From assembly GCA_002421405.1 (NCBI GenBank), contig DIJY01000090.1, positions 1-10,178 of the forward strand: 10,178 bases of DNA. The letters are read 5' to 3'. A program made the translations under genes and the position numbers. The notes beneath the pieces were generated by a model, which was not told the origin of the DNA, did no database searches, and saw only the letters and a list, made by a program, of their open reading frames with translations. The stretch comes from Caryophanales bacterium UBA5632. GTDB lineage: Bacteria > Bacillota_I > Bacilli_A > Izemoplasmatales > Hujiaoplasmataceae. Position 1 is the first letter of the stretch. Each line of letters starts with the position of its first letter. Positions 1 through 6,677 of this stretch are shown piece by piece.

Positions 1-822
1 ACCTTCGCATGGTTCACCGTTTCAAATACTGTTAGCGTTTCATCTATTACTTTGAACGTTACAACAGCAGACTCATTACTGATTAAAGCCGCTACCCCAC
101 TAACTGCTCCAGGAGCTGACGCAACCGGACATTATGATGCTAATGCTTACAGCACTACTGTAACCAATGCTCAATTATCTACTGCTGGATACTCTTTATC
201 CACTTATAGATTGGCTCCATCAACCGTTGTTCAACCTGGTTATTTAACTGCTAGTGCTGCTGCTTTAAGTAAGATTGATGCAACTGCGGATAGAGTTTTA
301 ACAACTTTGTCAGGAACAGATATCAATAATGCAAGCGGATTTGTCGTTACTTTGTCTTTTTGGGTCATGGCTCAAAAAGATACTAATTTAGCTGTTAAAC
401 AATATGCTATTATCGGTGATACTGATCCTTCAGTACCAGCTGTGGATGCACAACTTAGAGATGCCACGAGACTTGCTGTTAGATCTTCTGCTGGTTCTTG
501 GGTATATGGTGAAGATGTTGATTATTCATTCACATTTGCAGGTACATCACTAGCTGCCGCTACAATTGGTGGAGGTAGTAATCCTTTTGATGCTTTAACA
601 GATGCTGCAATTACTACTACTTGGACTACTCAAGCTGCAGATTTATCTGCTCTCAATGGTACAGCGGGTTCAATAACAACAGGTACCGTAATCGAATCTC
701 TACTTGCAAACGTACCTGAAGTAATTACAGTTACTGTATACATTGAAGGTTGGGATGCAGATGCTAGTAATGCTCTTATCGGTATTCCGTTTACTGTTTA
801 CCTAGAATTCACTATTGCTTAA
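1..822 (+). CDS. TasA-like SipW-dependent secreted protein, 5'-truncated
   Basis: The reading frame is open from base 1, so the gene begins outside the window; the TTG at 52 is internal, not a start. The 273 visible residues begin TFAWFTVSNTV, almost the same as the end of the signal region in the protein encoded at 5437 (LAWFTVSQTV). This is the cleavage-site region typical of SipW-processed TasA/camelysin-type exports, so only the first 20 or so residues of the signal helix are probably missing. The rest is rich in Ala, Thr, Ser, Val and Gly and poor in Lys and Cys, as expected for a beta-rich extracellular protein. Near the C-terminus it has VYIEGWDADASNALIG followed by a beta strand (FTVYLEF), a pattern I associate with SipW-dependent-type proteins of Firmicutes. 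It is likely a secreted fibre or surface subunit, matured by one of the signal peptidases downstream. Family assignment is good; the structural role is inferred. Confidence 0.8.
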   Translation, partial: TFAWFTVSNTVSVSSITLNVTTADSLLIKAATPLTAPGADATGHYDANAYSTTVTNAQLSTAGYSLSTYRLAPSTVVQPGYLTASAAALSKIDATADRVLTTLSGTDINNASGFVVTLSFWVMAQKDTNLAVKQYAIIGDTDPSVPAVDAQLRDATRLAVRSSAGSWVYGEDVDYSFTFAGTSLAAATIGGGSNPFDALTDAAITTTWTTQAADLSALNGTAGSITTGTVIESLLANVPEVITVTVYIEGWDADASNALIGIPFTVYLEFTIA

Positions 823-855
823 TTTAATTTTACTTATAGAGTAATTATTTATTAG

Positions 856-905
856 TATATTCTTCCAGAAGCTGTTATTTCCTAATAACGGCTTCAAGAA
901 GTATA
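856..905 (+). other. Long imperfect hairpin after the first TasA-like gene
   Basis: The core stem is 868-879 paired with 884-895: 12 pairs with one G:U, around a 4-base loop TCCT. Beyond an internal bulge (865-867), TTCTT 860-864 can pair with AAGAA 896-900, and 856-859 can pair with 902-905. No T-run follows on either strand, so it is not a textbook intrinsic terminator. It could be a 3'-end stabilising or processing hairpin, or a leaky terminator that lowers readthrough from the subunit gene into the peptidase operon. Confidence 0.6.
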
Positions 906-964
906 TACATACTTAAGAAATGCACGAAAAGCGCTTATTTTATGTATTATTTAACAAAATGATA

Positions 965-993
965 GTGAAATTTTATCAAACATACTATATAAT
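965..993 (+). promoter_or_regulatory. Sigma-A-type promoter of the SipW/AAA/TasA operon
   Basis: A perfect -10 box TATAAT (988-993) lies 17 bases after a -35-like GTGAAA (965-970, 4 of 6 matches to TTGACA). Transcription would start near 1000, giving a leader of about 35 bases before the ATG at 1036. The region is AT-rich and free of genes. It is the only convincing promoter I see upstream of the six-gene operon, although some readthrough from the first gene is possible. Confidence 0.6.
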
Positions 994-1021
994 ATAGTTT
1001 AGCGTGTTATGCATTTATATT

Positions 1022-1028
1022 AGAGGAG
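1022..1028 (+). promoter_or_regulatory. Ribosome binding site fixing the sipW-1 start
   Basis: AGAGGAG ends 7 bases before the ATG at 1036. The in-frame GTG at 1030 is only 1 base from this site, so it is too close to be the start. Confidence 0.8.
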
Positions 1029-1035
1029 TGTGTTT

Positions 1036-1746
1036 ATGGATAATATCACTAAGAAAAAGGCTACTTGGAAATTAATTGGAAATATCGCGTTCTGGGTTGT
1101 CTTAGCATTTGTGTTCTTTTATGCCGTATTTGCTTTGTTTACTAAACAAGATGAAAATTCATCAAGTTTCTTAGGTATCTCTACCTTATCGGTTCAGTCC
1201 GATTCAATGAGTCCAGCATTTAATACTGGAGATTTAATTTTTGTTGATACAAAATTTGAATTTGCTGATCTTGAAGTTGGCGATGTTATAACCTACAAAA
1301 CATTTGTTGAAGTCGACGGTGAGGAATATTTAATTTATAACTCTCATAGAATTACTGAAATTGAAGTTATCGATAGCGTCTATTGGTTCACTACCGATGG
1401 TGATAATCCATTGGCCGTTGAAGAACTAGTGTTTCAATCTGATATCTTTGGTTTGTGGAATGGAAGAAAACTATCGGGATTTGGTACGTTCACTGATAAT
1501 TTTGTTGATTTTGTCAAATCACCAATCGGTTTCTTCTTATTCATCGTATTACCGTGTTTTGCTTTCCTAGTCTATGAAGTCATTAAGTTCGTTAAAGTCG
1601 TCTCTGACTATAATGTGCAAAAAGCCCTAGGAGATCAAACTGCCTTAAAAGAAGAAGCAATTGCGATTGCTAAAGCTCAACTTGAAGCTGAACAAAAAGC
1701 TAAAGTAGAAAAGGTTGAAGAACCTAAAAAAGAAGAAGAGGACTAA
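1036..1746 (+). CDS. sipW: SipW-type (ER-type) signal peptidase I, first copy
   Basis: This is a 236-residue membrane serine protease that cleaves signal peptides on the outer side of the membrane. A transmembrane helix spans about residues 14-35. The nucleophile is Ser57 in SDSMSP, followed by the GDLIFV strand. His104 in NSHRIT replaces the Lys of ordinary bacterial SPase I, which marks the ER/archaeal/SipW type with a Ser-His dyad; DGDNP (121-125) is the conserved Asp box. A second transmembrane helix lies at about 163-187. A cytoplasmic tail of some 50 residues, rich in Lys, Glu and Ala, follows and is longer than the core enzyme needs. B. subtilis SipW processes TasA and TapA, and TasA-like genes flank this one on both sides, so those are the likely substrates. 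It is the first gene of the operon, 46 bases ahead of the AAA+ gene. The tail might contact the ATPase or coiled-coil partner (speculative). Confidence 0.9.
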   Translation: MDNITKKKATWKLIGNIAFWVVLAFVFFYAVFALFTKQDENSSSFLGISTLSVQSDSMSPAFNTGDLIFVDTKFEFADLEVGDVITYKTFVEVDGEEYLIYNSHRITEIEVIDSVYWFTTDGDNPLAVEELVFQSDIFGLWNGRKLSGFGTFTDNFVDFVKSPIGFFLFIVLPCFAFLVYEVIKFVKVVSDYNVQKALGDQTALKEEAIAIAKAQLEAEQKAKVEKVEEPKKEEED

Positions 1747-1792
1747 TATTTAGTATACTCTCCATAATTTATAATAAGGGAGGAATCAGAAG

Positions 1793-3439
1793 ATGAATGA
1801 GTTTTCGCGCTATTACGTCGAACTTTTCTCATATCTTTGGGAAGATTTCCTCTTTTTTATTACTGAAGTTTTATGGAAAGGCATTTTAGTCAAAACCTAT
1901 CAAAATGTTGTTTCATATTTTCAATTACTAGCGAGTGAAGCACCAACCTTCACAGTGGTATCGTGGGTGATGGTCATTGTGACTGGATTACTTAATATCG
2001 CCTTAGTTGTATTTTTAATCGCAAAGATTGTTCTTTGGATTAAAAAATACTTAGCATTCCAATCAATTGAAATTGAAAAGAATGAATTGATTGAAGAAAT
2101 CGCTAGTTTAAATGACAAAGTTTTAAGTTTAGTTGATGAGAAAAATCAAATTTTAGCAATGAAAGTTTCGCAACTGGGTATTAATGCTTCTACCGGCCAA
2201 CCTGCTGAAAAGATTATTACCGGTGGAATGGGTCAACGAGCATTTGCTCAACCCGGTATGGGTGGTTATGCATCCGGACCGGCTTCAACGGTTGTTGTTG
2301 GCGGAAAAGAAAGTTCATCTTCAAGTGATCAATCGAACGTTCCTCTCGGCCCTTCAAGATTTGTTAAATTAATCTCAGTTGATAAAGAATACTCAGGAAA
2401 AGATACTTATATTTACATGGAAGAATCGGATCAAATTACATTATCCGATATGGTTGCGAGGTTCGTGAATTTCGCAGCTTCAAAACTTAAACTTTATTAT
2501 ACACCAAAAATGATTTCAATGTTTTTCTCAGGGATGGCTTCAACGAAAGTCATAATCTTAGAAGGTATCTCTGGTACAGGTAAAACCTCATTACCATATG
2601 CAATGGCCAAATTCTTTAAAAATTCAGCGAATATTATCTCGGTTCAGCCGTCTTGGCGTGACCGCGCTGAAATTTTAGGATATTTAAATGAATTTACTAA
2701 ACGTTTCAATGAAACTGAGTTCTTAAAAGCGATTTATGAATCTTCTTATCGTAAAGACATTAATTTCATCGTTCTCGATGAAATGAACTTAGCACGTATT
2801 GAATACTACTTTGCTGAATTCTTATCAATCTTGGAAATGCCAGATTCATCAGAATGGAAGATTGACTTAGTTCCTGATCCAAAGGCAAATGACCCAATTC
2901 GAGTTATTAATGGGAAATTACAAATTCCGAACAACCTTTGGTTCGTCGGAACCGCCAATAAAGACGATTCGACCTTTACCATTACCGATAAAGTTTATGA
3001 CCGTGCTTTCGCTTTGGAATTCGAAGCTAAAGGAGAATTCTTTCAAGCACCCGATACAGAACCCATTAATATGTCTTATACTTATCTTGCTGAAATGTTT
3101 GAAGAAGCATTTTATAAGTATCCAGTATCAAAAGCTTTAATCGATAAATTTTCAATTCTCGACAAATACGTTCAACAAAACTTCAAAATCGCCTTTGGTA
3201 ACCGTATCATGGTTCAACTTTCTAAGTTTATCCCTGTATATGTCGCTTGTGGCGGAAATGAAGAAGACGGGTTAGACTATATATTTGCTTACAAAGTTTT
3301 GCGGAAATTTGAAAGTTTGAATCTATCCTTCTTGCGCAACGAAATGGATCAACTCGTTGTGCAAATCCAAAAGATTTTTGGAAAGAATGGCTTCGCTGAA
3401 TCAGTCAAATTCATTCGAAATCTGCAAAAGATGCTTTAG
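1793..3439 (+). CDS. Membrane-anchored McrB-like AAA+ ATPase
   Basis: This 548-residue protein starts at an ATG 9 bases after GGGAGG (1778-1783). A hydrophobic, aromatic N-terminal helix (about 14-33) and a strong transmembrane helix (about 55-83) precede a coiled coil (about 90-125). A low-complexity Gly/Ser/Gln linker follows (about 135-185), then the AAA+ module. Walker A is GISGTGKT (258-265, Lys264). Walker B is FIVLDE (325-330), continuing as MNLAR, much like the McrB/dynein-type DEINRA box. Sensor 1 is GTANK (386-390), and the probable arginine finger is Arg404 in VYDRA. The charge after the membrane helix (KK) places the ATPase in the cytoplasm. McrB-family NTPases drive McrBC restriction, but membrane anchoring and the surrounding secretion genes suggest another task, perhaps remodelling or energising an export or assembly machine. 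The AAA+ assignment is firm; the role is inferred. Confidence 0.85.
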   Translation: MNEFSRYYVELFSYLWEDFLFFITEVLWKGILVKTYQNVVSYFQLLASEAPTFTVVSWVMVIVTGLLNIALVVFLIAKIVLWIKKYLAFQSIEIEKNELIEEIASLNDKVLSLVDEKNQILAMKVSQLGINASTGQPAEKIITGGMGQRAFAQPGMGGYASGPASTVVVGGKESSSSSDQSNVPLGPSRFVKLISVDKEYSGKDTYIYMEESDQITLSDMVARFVNFAASKLKLYYTPKMISMFFSGMASTKVIILEGISGTGKTSLPYAMAKFFKNSANIISVQPSWRDRAEILGYLNEFTKRFNETEFLKAIYESSYRKDINFIVLDEMNLARIEYYFAEFLSILEMPDSSEWKIDLVPDPKANDPIRVINGKLQIPNNLWFVGTANKDDSTFTITDKVYDRAFALEFEAKGEFFQAPDTEPINMSYTYLAEMFEEAFYKYPVSKALIDKFSILDKYVQQNFKIAFGNRIMVQLSKFIPVYVACGGNEEDGLDYIFAYKVLRKFESLNLSFLRNEMDQLVVQIQKIFGKNGFAESVKFIRNLQKML

Positions 3440-3444
3440 GAGGT
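3438..3444 (+). promoter_or_regulatory. Ribosome binding site inside the AAA+ gene stop codon
   Basis: AGGAGGT begins within the TAG stop (3437-3439) of the ATPase gene and sits 7 bases before the next ATG at 3452. This near-consensus site suggests that the two genes are translationally coupled and their products made in a fixed ratio. Confidence 0.8.
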
Positions 3445-3451
3445 TTCGAAC

Positions 3452-5407
3452 ATGGAAGATAGTGCTAAGAAGTATTTTAAGAAAATTAATACCACCTTTA
3501 CCGGCGTCAATCGTACGGATGAATTTGCCAAGGTTTTTCTCAATCTTTTAAAAAGCGGGAATACGACTCTTTATCAAAAAGAGCGTCGCGAGCGTCGGAT
3601 TTTTGAAGACACTTGGATGCAATTGATGGAAGAAACGATTCCCGTTATTGATAAACTAACGCGAAACCCCAAAGAAAACTTAAAAAGTGAAAAAGAAGTT
3701 GTTCCAGTTGAATTAGCGAAAAAGACGGGCCGTGATTCGGTTCGTCATTTGGCGTCGAACACACAAAATATCCGTCAAATCGATAAAGATGGCATGGTTC
3801 GTCCAACCAAGATTTTGACGACCTATTATGAATCGGACTTAGGAACCTATGAAAATCGATTTTTAAAAACGCTCGTTGACAAACTAAGTTTATTTGTCGA
3901 GAAACGTTACGAATTACTCGTTCATAAGATGCATACAGAATATGTCAATTATTTTAATGTCAAGTCAGACGTTGATTGGGACGGAGCCTTGATTGATTTT
4001 GATGTAACCATGAAAATCAATGAGGGCTTGGGTCAAGATGACATCGACGTAAAAAACAAAGAAATGTTTCAACGCATGACAGAACTCAAAAAAAATATTA
4101 CCAACATCAAGTCATCTAACTTCATGACAGCGATGAAAGGTTTCTTGCCTGTTTCTCCCCCTATCCAAAGAACGAACCTCTTAATGAAAAATCCTGATTT
4201 TAAGATGTGTTATACCTTATGGACGATGATGGATTCCATTGATCAAATCGGATTCGACGTTGAAGTTTACGAGCGTGATGTCGATTTTGAAGATGATTAT
4301 ATTGAAGATATCATGAATAGTTTAATGGTTATCTTCGCAACCATCGCGGAACATCAAAAGGATGAATTCGAAATTGCCAATGAAAACCCTTATGAATTCC
4401 GTCAAGAAAAGAAACCAAAAGTCATTAAAATTGTTCCTAACGATATTCAACCTCAAGCAGGTTATATTCAATTAGAAAATAACCAATTAAATCAATTTTA
4501 TTTAGATCAAATAAAACGGGCTAACTTCTCGCGTTTTAAATCGTTAAAAGAAGCGGGAATGTCATTACATGAATCGATTGAAATCGTCTTCGCACAGTTA
4601 AACAACATCACAAACGCTGTCTATGAAGACCACATCAAATCAACTTTTGAAAACCAAGATGAAGAACGGACTTTAGAACAAAAGATTGAAGCCCAAGAAC
4701 AAATCTTGAATGTCTATAAAATGATTGAACAAATCAAACGTGACGATTTGAAAGCAATTGCGACAAACAAAGCAATCGCTCTCTTAGAGATTAGAAATCT
4801 TAAAGATGATCTCAAAGATAAACTCGCAGCTGAAAAAGCTGAAGCTGACCGAATTAAAGCTGAAAAAGACGCTGAAGAAGAAAAAGAAAGAATTGCGAAA
4901 GAACTCGCAGAAATTGAAAAACTCATGAAGATTCAACAAGCGCATCAAGTTCTTGAATCAGCCGCACGTAAACGTTATGAAAAGCAAGCCAAAGAAACAC
5001 AGGCTGCGAAAGATAAAGCACTAGAAGCGAAGAAAAAACTTAAAGAGAAACTCGCTCAAGAAAAAGCCAAAGAAATTGCCATGGAAAAACTCAAAAAGGC
5101 AAAAGAAAGAGAACGTAAGCTTGAACGCGAACGCCTTGAAAATCAAAAAGAACGACAAATGGAATTGAGACAAGCTCGTTTTGAACAAGAGCATAGCATT
5201 CTACAAACCAAGACTGATCCTACTTTACCGCTCAAAAAACGTTCATTAGGAACATCGGCTTCCGTTACTCCAAAAAAAGAAGCAACAAAAAAACCAAATT
5301 CTAAAACGGCAGCTAAAAAGCCCGCCGCTAAAAAAACTTCAAAATCGGGTGCGAAACCAGCATCCAAATCAACAGCCAAAAAACCAACAGCGAAAAAAGC
5401 TGAATAG
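3452..5407 (+). CDS. DUF2357-like protein with coiled coil and H1-like tail
   Basis: This is a 651-residue cytoplasmic protein with no signal peptide or membrane helix. The N-terminal half (to about 310) resembles DUF2357/DUF524-type partners of McrB-like ATPases. The signs are TYENRFLKTLV (132-142), which follows ESDLG, and RTNLLMKNPDFKMCYTLW (240-257). In that family a PD-(D/E)XK nuclease domain normally follows; I find no convincing nuclease motif here. Instead, residues about 400-585 form a long, highly charged Glu/Lys/Ala/Arg coiled coil. The last 55 or so residues (about 597-651) are a low-complexity tail of KPAAKK/AKKPTAKK type, similar to histone H1 or bacterial H1-like tails that bind nucleic acid or other polyanions. 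The gene is 12 bases from the AAA+ gene, so the products very probably work together. The domain resemblance is from memory of motifs and should be treated as moderate; the coiled coil and tail are seen directly. The function is unknown. Confidence 0.7.
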   Translation: MEDSAKKYFKKINTTFTGVNRTDEFAKVFLNLLKSGNTTLYQKERRERRIFEDTWMQLMEETIPVIDKLTRNPKENLKSEKEVVPVELAKKTGRDSVRHLASNTQNIRQIDKDGMVRPTKILTTYYESDLGTYENRFLKTLVDKLSLFVEKRYELLVHKMHTEYVNYFNVKSDVDWDGALIDFDVTMKINEGLGQDDIDVKNKEMFQRMTELKKNITNIKSSNFMTAMKGFLPVSPPIQRTNLLMKNPDFKMCYTLWTMMDSIDQIGFDVEVYERDVDFEDDYIEDIMNSLMVIFATIAEHQKDEFEIANENPYEFRQEKKPKVIKIVPNDIQPQAGYIQLENNQLNQFYLDQIKRANFSRFKSLKEAGMSLHESIEIVFAQLNNITNAVYEDHIKSTFENQDEERTLEQKIEAQEQILNVYKMIEQIKRDDLKAIATNKAIALLEIRNLKDDLKDKLAAEKAEADRIKAEKDAEEEKERIAKELAEIEKLMKIQQAHQVLESAARKRYEKQAKETQAAKDKALEAKKKLKEKLAQEKAKEIAMEKLKKAKERERKLERERLENQKERQMELRQARFEQEHSILQTKTDPTLPLKKRSLGTSASVTPKKEATKKPNSKTAAKKPAAKKTSKSGAKPASKSTAKKPTAKKAE

Positions 5408-5424
5408 CAAAATCAATCCAAAGC

Positions 5425-5431
5425 GAGGTGA
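5425..5431 (+). promoter_or_regulatory. Ribosome binding site fixing a GTG start
   Basis: GAGGTGA lies 5 bases before the GTG at 5437. An upstream in-frame GTG at 5428 falls inside this site, and the ATG at 5449 is 17 bases away, so 5437 is the best start. Confidence 0.75.
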
Positions 5432-5436
5432 GACTT

Positions 5437-6039
5437 GTGAAAAATCGCATGTTAATGTCGATTTTGGCACTTGTAGGTGCCTCGCTTTTACTTGTCGGCG
5501 CAACGCTTGCGTGGTTTACCGTTTCACAAACAGTCAATAATGATAATATTGACCTCGCTTTAATCAACGTCGATGCCGTTGTGACCTTAGAAACGATGAT
5601 TGGAGAAACCTGGACTTCAGTTGATAGTATCAATATCGCTGCTTCAGAACCTGGAGATAGTTTCCAATATCGATTAACAATTTATAACTCCGGAAATATT
5701 GGATTAAAGACGGATATTATTTTGTCTAATTTCATCGATGGATTAACCAATCCTTTAGGTTATGACAATCCATTATCGCTTTTATCTGTGGTGACAATCG
5801 CTGCGTCTAATTCAATCAATGAGACATATGGTATTTCAACAATGACTTTATCGAGCGCGATTAGTCAACCAGCGAACGTCTATTCGCCTAATCTAATGCT
5901 TGCGGATAACATCTCTTTAGCGATTGGTGAAACAGGGTATGTTTATTTTACTTTATCACTTCCAGGAACCGTTGGAAATGATTACCGTAATCTATCTTTA
6001 GGAATCCAGCAAATCCGTATTACGCTGGTTTCAGAATAG
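5437..6039 (+). CDS. TasA-like SipW-dependent secreted protein
   Basis: This 200-residue exported protein has a GTG start. The N-terminus has a short basic region (MKNRM), a hydrophobic helix (about 6-24) and the SipW-type end GATLAWFT (21-28), with cleavage expected close to it. The mature part is beta-rich and almost free of Cys. It contains PGDSFQYRLTIYNSGNIGL, which matches the strand pattern (PGDxxxxxxxxxNxGx) of TasA/camelysin-type domains, and a further edge-strand region near GETGYVYFTLSLPG. The AWFTVSxTV stretch is shared with the truncated gene at 1-822, so the two are probably paralogues or at least share the same export signal. It lies 29 bases after the DUF2357-like gene and 10 bases before another exported protein, in one operon with two SipW peptidases. 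It is likely an extracellular subunit, or a TapA-like accessory of the fibre; which one is not decidable here. Confidence 0.85.
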   Translation: MKNRMLMSILALVGASLLLVGATLAWFTVSQTVNNDNIDLALINVDAVVTLETMIGETWTSVDSINIAASEPGDSFQYRLTIYNSGNIGLKTDIILSNFIDGLTNPLGYDNPLSLLSVVTIAASNSINETYGISTMTLSSAISQPANVYSPNLMLADNISLAIGETGYVYFTLSLPGTVGNDYRNLSLGIQQIRITLVSE

Positions 6040-6043
6040 AGGG
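6038..6043 (+). promoter_or_regulatory. Ribosome binding site fixing the start at 6050
   Basis: AGAGGG ends immediately before an ATG at 6044, which leaves no spacer, and 6 bases before a second in-frame ATG at 6050. The second ATG is therefore the probable start. The site overlaps the stop codon of the previous gene, which favours coupled translation. Confidence 0.7.
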
Positions 6044-6049
6044 ATGATT

Positions 6050-6640
6050 ATGAAAAATAAAGCCTTAATGATTTCATTGTTTTCTTTAGTTGTTACTTTA
6101 GTCGCTTTAGCGATCATTGCAATTACATACGGTTGGCTTTCAAAACAACTGACCATTACAAGTAATACCGTATCAGTCGGTGAAATCTTGTATGTGAAAT
6201 CGGGAAGTTGGATTTCATCAACCGATCCGATTGTTCCCAATGATGATTTAATTGCCGAAGATTTTATCTTAGATAATCAATCCTCTATCCCTTCGCAAAT
6301 GCGAGTCATCATTACATATACAAAATATGCAAGCATTGAAGATGAGACCGGGACCGTCACAACTTATTCAAATGTTGATGACCATATTTCAGTGACGATG
6401 GCAACTGAATTTGTTTATAGTTCGGGGTATTGGTATTATACCGCAACCGATTATTCGATTGCAGCTGAATCGGGTCCCATTACGGTTGTATCCTCACTTT
6501 ATTTTGATGGTGATTTCGCTTCCATCGATTATGCTAGTAAAAATGTGAACATTACCATCACAATTCAAGTAAAGCAAGCAAATAACGTGACATGGAATGA
6601 CTTAACAAGTTATAATTTTGAGACAGGATTACCTGCATAA
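6050..6640 (+). CDS. Small exported protein, divergent TasA/camelysin-like
   Basis: This 196-residue protein starts MKNKALM, has a hydrophobic helix (about 5-26), and then ITYGWLS in place of the usual LAWFT. This looks like a variant SipW-type signal, or an uncleaved membrane anchor. The mature part is beta-rich and rich in Ser, Thr, Tyr, Asp and Ile. A segment around LDNQSSIPSQMRVIITYTK resembles the strand after the N-x-G/S turn in TasA-like domains, and the C-terminal half has Tyr-rich strands (SGYWYYTATD) and INITI-type strands. No Cys is visible, and no catalytic motif. It is the partner of the preceding TasA-like gene (10 bases apart) and lies 37 bases before the second SipW gene, so it is a likely minor or anchoring subunit, comparable in position to TapA. 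The export call is strong; the family call is moderate. Confidence 0.7.
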   Translation: MKNKALMISLFSLVVTLVALAIIAITYGWLSKQLTITSNTVSVGEILYVKSGSWISSTDPIVPNDDLIAEDFILDNQSSIPSQMRVIITYTKYASIEDETGTVTTYSNVDDHISVTMATEFVYSSGYWYYTATDYSIAAESGPITVVSSLYFDGDFASIDYASKNVNITITIQVKQANNVTWNDLTSYNFETGLPA

Positions 6641-6667
6641 AAAAAATCATTCGCAATAATCCGTTTT

Positions 6668-6672
6668 GGAGG
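6668..6672 (+). promoter_or_regulatory. Ribosome binding site fixing the sipW-2 start
   Basis: GGAGG ends 5 bases before the ATG at 6678. The in-frame TTG at 6666 overlaps this site and can be excluded as the start. Confidence 0.8.
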
Positions 6673-6677
6673 CATTC

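Noticed and set aside
929..936. Palindrome AAGCGCTT upstream of the promoter, as a possible operator
   Set aside because: It is only 8 bases long, has no second copy in the region and matches no operator I can name.
1742..1754. Small inverted repeat (ACTAA/TTAGT) after the first sipW gene
   Set aside because: It has only 5 A/T-rich pairs and no T-run, so it is too weak to call a terminator inside a tightly spaced operon.
1770..1775. TATAAT box before the AAA+ gene
   Set aside because: It is 2 bases from the GGGAGG ribosome binding site, so a transcript starting 6-7 bases downstream would lose that site.
1793..5407. A type IV restriction (McrBC-like) defence system
   Set aside because: The ATPase is McrB-like, but it carries a membrane anchor, the partner shows no visible nuclease motif, and all neighbours are secretion genes. 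I therefore do not call it a defence locus, although a remote nuclease fold cannot be excluded by eye.
5143..5633. Minus-strand open frames over the end of the coiled-coil gene and the start of the TasA-like gene
   Set aside because: They are explained by the biased Lys/Glu/Ala codons of the + strand genes; they cross a gene boundary and lack initiation signals.
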